Source: CADCWN01 sp046328475
Lineage (GTDB): Bacteria > Chloroflexota > Chloroflexia > Thermomicrobiales > CADCWN01
DNA: 64,000 nt
NCBI GenBank assembly: GCA_046328475.1
Contig: JAXLWN010000029.1
Coordinates: forward strand, 1 to 64,000
Direction of reading: 5' to 3'
Part shown: positions 63,192-64,000 of the stretch, one piece after another
How the letters are laid out: each line of letters begins with the position of its first letter
How positions within the stretch are numbered: the first letter of the stretch is position 1
Position numbers and translations under genes: made by a program
Notes under the pieces: generated by a model
What the model was told of the DNA's origin: nothing
The model's input: only the letters and a program-made list of their open reading frames with translations
The model's database searches: none

Positions 63192-63911
63192 ATGACCGCC
63201 AACGGACACGCTGGAAACCTGGAGAGCCAGATCGACGCGGCGCGGCACGAAATCACCGCCGCCGCCAGGGCGCTCGTCGCGGCGGGGGTCCTCTCCCCGT
63301 CCGAGCACGGCAACATGAGCGCCCGCATCGCCGGCACCGACCTGATGCTGCTCACCGGCGTCTCGTCGCTCGCCAACGTCACCCCCGACGAACTGGCCGT
63401 GCTGCACCTCGACGGCCGCGTCCACAGCGGCGAGGTCCACCCGGCCTCCGCCGAGATCATCCACATGCACGCCGACGTCTACCTGAAGCGCCCCGACCTC
63501 GGCGGCATCATCCACACCCACTCACCCTTCTCCACCAGCTTCGCCATCGCCAACCGCCCGCTCGACCTCGTCTCCGAGGCCCTGGTGCGCTTCGGCGTCG
63601 AGGAAGCGATCCCCGTTGCCGCCTACGCGCCGCGCGGCTCGAAAGAAGCCGTCTCCAACATCATCGACGTGGTCGGGCCGAAAACCCGCGCCGTCCTGCT
63701 CCAGAACCACGGCCTGCTCGCCTTCGGCGACACCGTCACCGCCGCCAAGCACCTCATCCTTGTGATGGAAGAAGCCGCACAGGCCGCGCTGAACGCCGCC
63801 GCCATCGGCGGTGCCACCGTCATCCCCGCCTCCATGCTCCACGCCACCCGCCAGCGCGCCCAGGACTTCGCCGCCCAGGGCACCCTCGCCGCCCCCAACA
63901 CCCCCCGCTAA
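63192..63911 (+). CDS. class II aldolase/adducin-family protein (FucA-like)
   Basis: A 239-residue zinc aldolase of the L-fuculose-phosphate aldolase or ribulose-phosphate epimerase type. It has the phosphate-binding N-terminal region SEHGNMSARIAGTDLMLLTG, the first metal histidines in IIHTHSPFSTSF and a later His in LLQNHGLLAFGD, with HPASAEIIHMHADVYLKRPD in between. ATG 63192 follows a weak GGGGGCAGAG site. It is intact, a single gene, and followed by a terminator. The substrate is unknown. Confidence 0.88.
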   Translation: MTANGHAGNLESQIDAARHEITAAARALVAAGVLSPSEHGNMSARIAGTDLMLLTGVSSLANVTPDELAVLHLDGRVHSGEVHPASAEIIHMHADVYLKRPDLGGIIHTHSPFSTSFAIANRPLDLVSEALVRFGVEEAIPVAAYAPRGSKEAVSNIIDVVGPKTRAVLLQNHGLLAFGDTVTAAKHLILVMEEAAQAALNAAAIGGATVIPASMLHATRQRAQDFAAQGTLAAPNTPR

Positions 63912-63943
63912 CACCCCGCCACAAAACTGTCAGACACACCCAG

Positions 63944-63965
63944 GGGGCGTTCAATCGAACGCCCC
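63944..63965 (+). terminator. hairpin terminator after the aldolase gene
   Basis: GGGGCGTT (63944-63951) pairs with AACGCCCC (63958-63965) around CAATCG and is followed by TCTTCG. Confidence 0.7.
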
Positions 63966-64000
63966 TCTTCGCGCAACAGCAGGCATTGCCAGCCGCGCAG

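Overview
The window is a 64-kb stretch of GC-rich bacterial chromosome with dense, short-spaced genes on both strands. I see no rRNA, tRNA, CRISPR array, phage module or transposase. The gene set fits a free-living heterotroph. The best guess is a Chloroflexota (Thermomicrobia-like) genome, held with low to moderate confidence. The hints are the large MalT-type LuxR regulator, the XisH/XisI pair, the repeat-rich spacers and the mix of paa and hydantoinase genes.

Layout. 0-5 kb: a minus-strand phenylacetate (paa) block made of a TetR repressor, paaA, paaB, paaC, paaD and a 2-oxoacid dehydrogenase E1 alpha. 4.5-11 kb: a second TetR divergent from a TIM-barrel-like protein, several small proteins (one resembles an orphan RiPP precursor), a broken cytochrome c and a second E1 alpha. 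11-14.3 kb: a small monooxygenase, a FAD oxidoreductase and a PAS-GGDEF protein. 14.4-17 kb: two peptide ABC ATPases behind a strong promoter. 17-24 kb: a MalT-like regulator, GlsB, a sensor kinase, YggT and a DNA methyltransferase. 24-36 kb: an NAD-kinase-like protein, xseAB, a CBS protein, acetyltransferases, a SIS protein, XisHI, a response regulator, a THUMP-like methyltransferase and an enolase-superfamily enzyme. 36-42.5 kb: two large c-di-GMP proteins. 42.5-64 kb: RlmI, a tandem PPK2, MFS, aldo/keto reductase, M14 peptidase, VapBC, mannonate dehydratase, DinB, PTH2, HyuBA, a subtilase and a class II aldolase.

Sequence quality. About twenty genes are split by one to several single-base frameshifts, with clear family sequence continuing in another frame. 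About forty are intact, including chains of 685 to 895 residues. This looks more like indel error in the assembly than mass gene decay, and every broken gene here should be read with that in mind.

Standout signals. (1) Three perfect sigma-54 consensus promoters and two weaker ones. The perfect ones lie before GlsB, before YggT and before a gene-free stretch that ends in a U-tract terminator, so a roughly 178-nt small RNA is likely there. (2) Arrays of 7-8-bp tandem repeats that start at or just after stop codons, often as inverted pairs between genes of one operon. (3) A dispersed family of hairpins that keeps a TTCA-like loop while the stems covary. (4) An orphan lasso-leader-like 37-residue peptide. 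(5) A PaaR-type operator before the paa block and a GTAC half-site cluster between the second TetR and its divergent neighbour.
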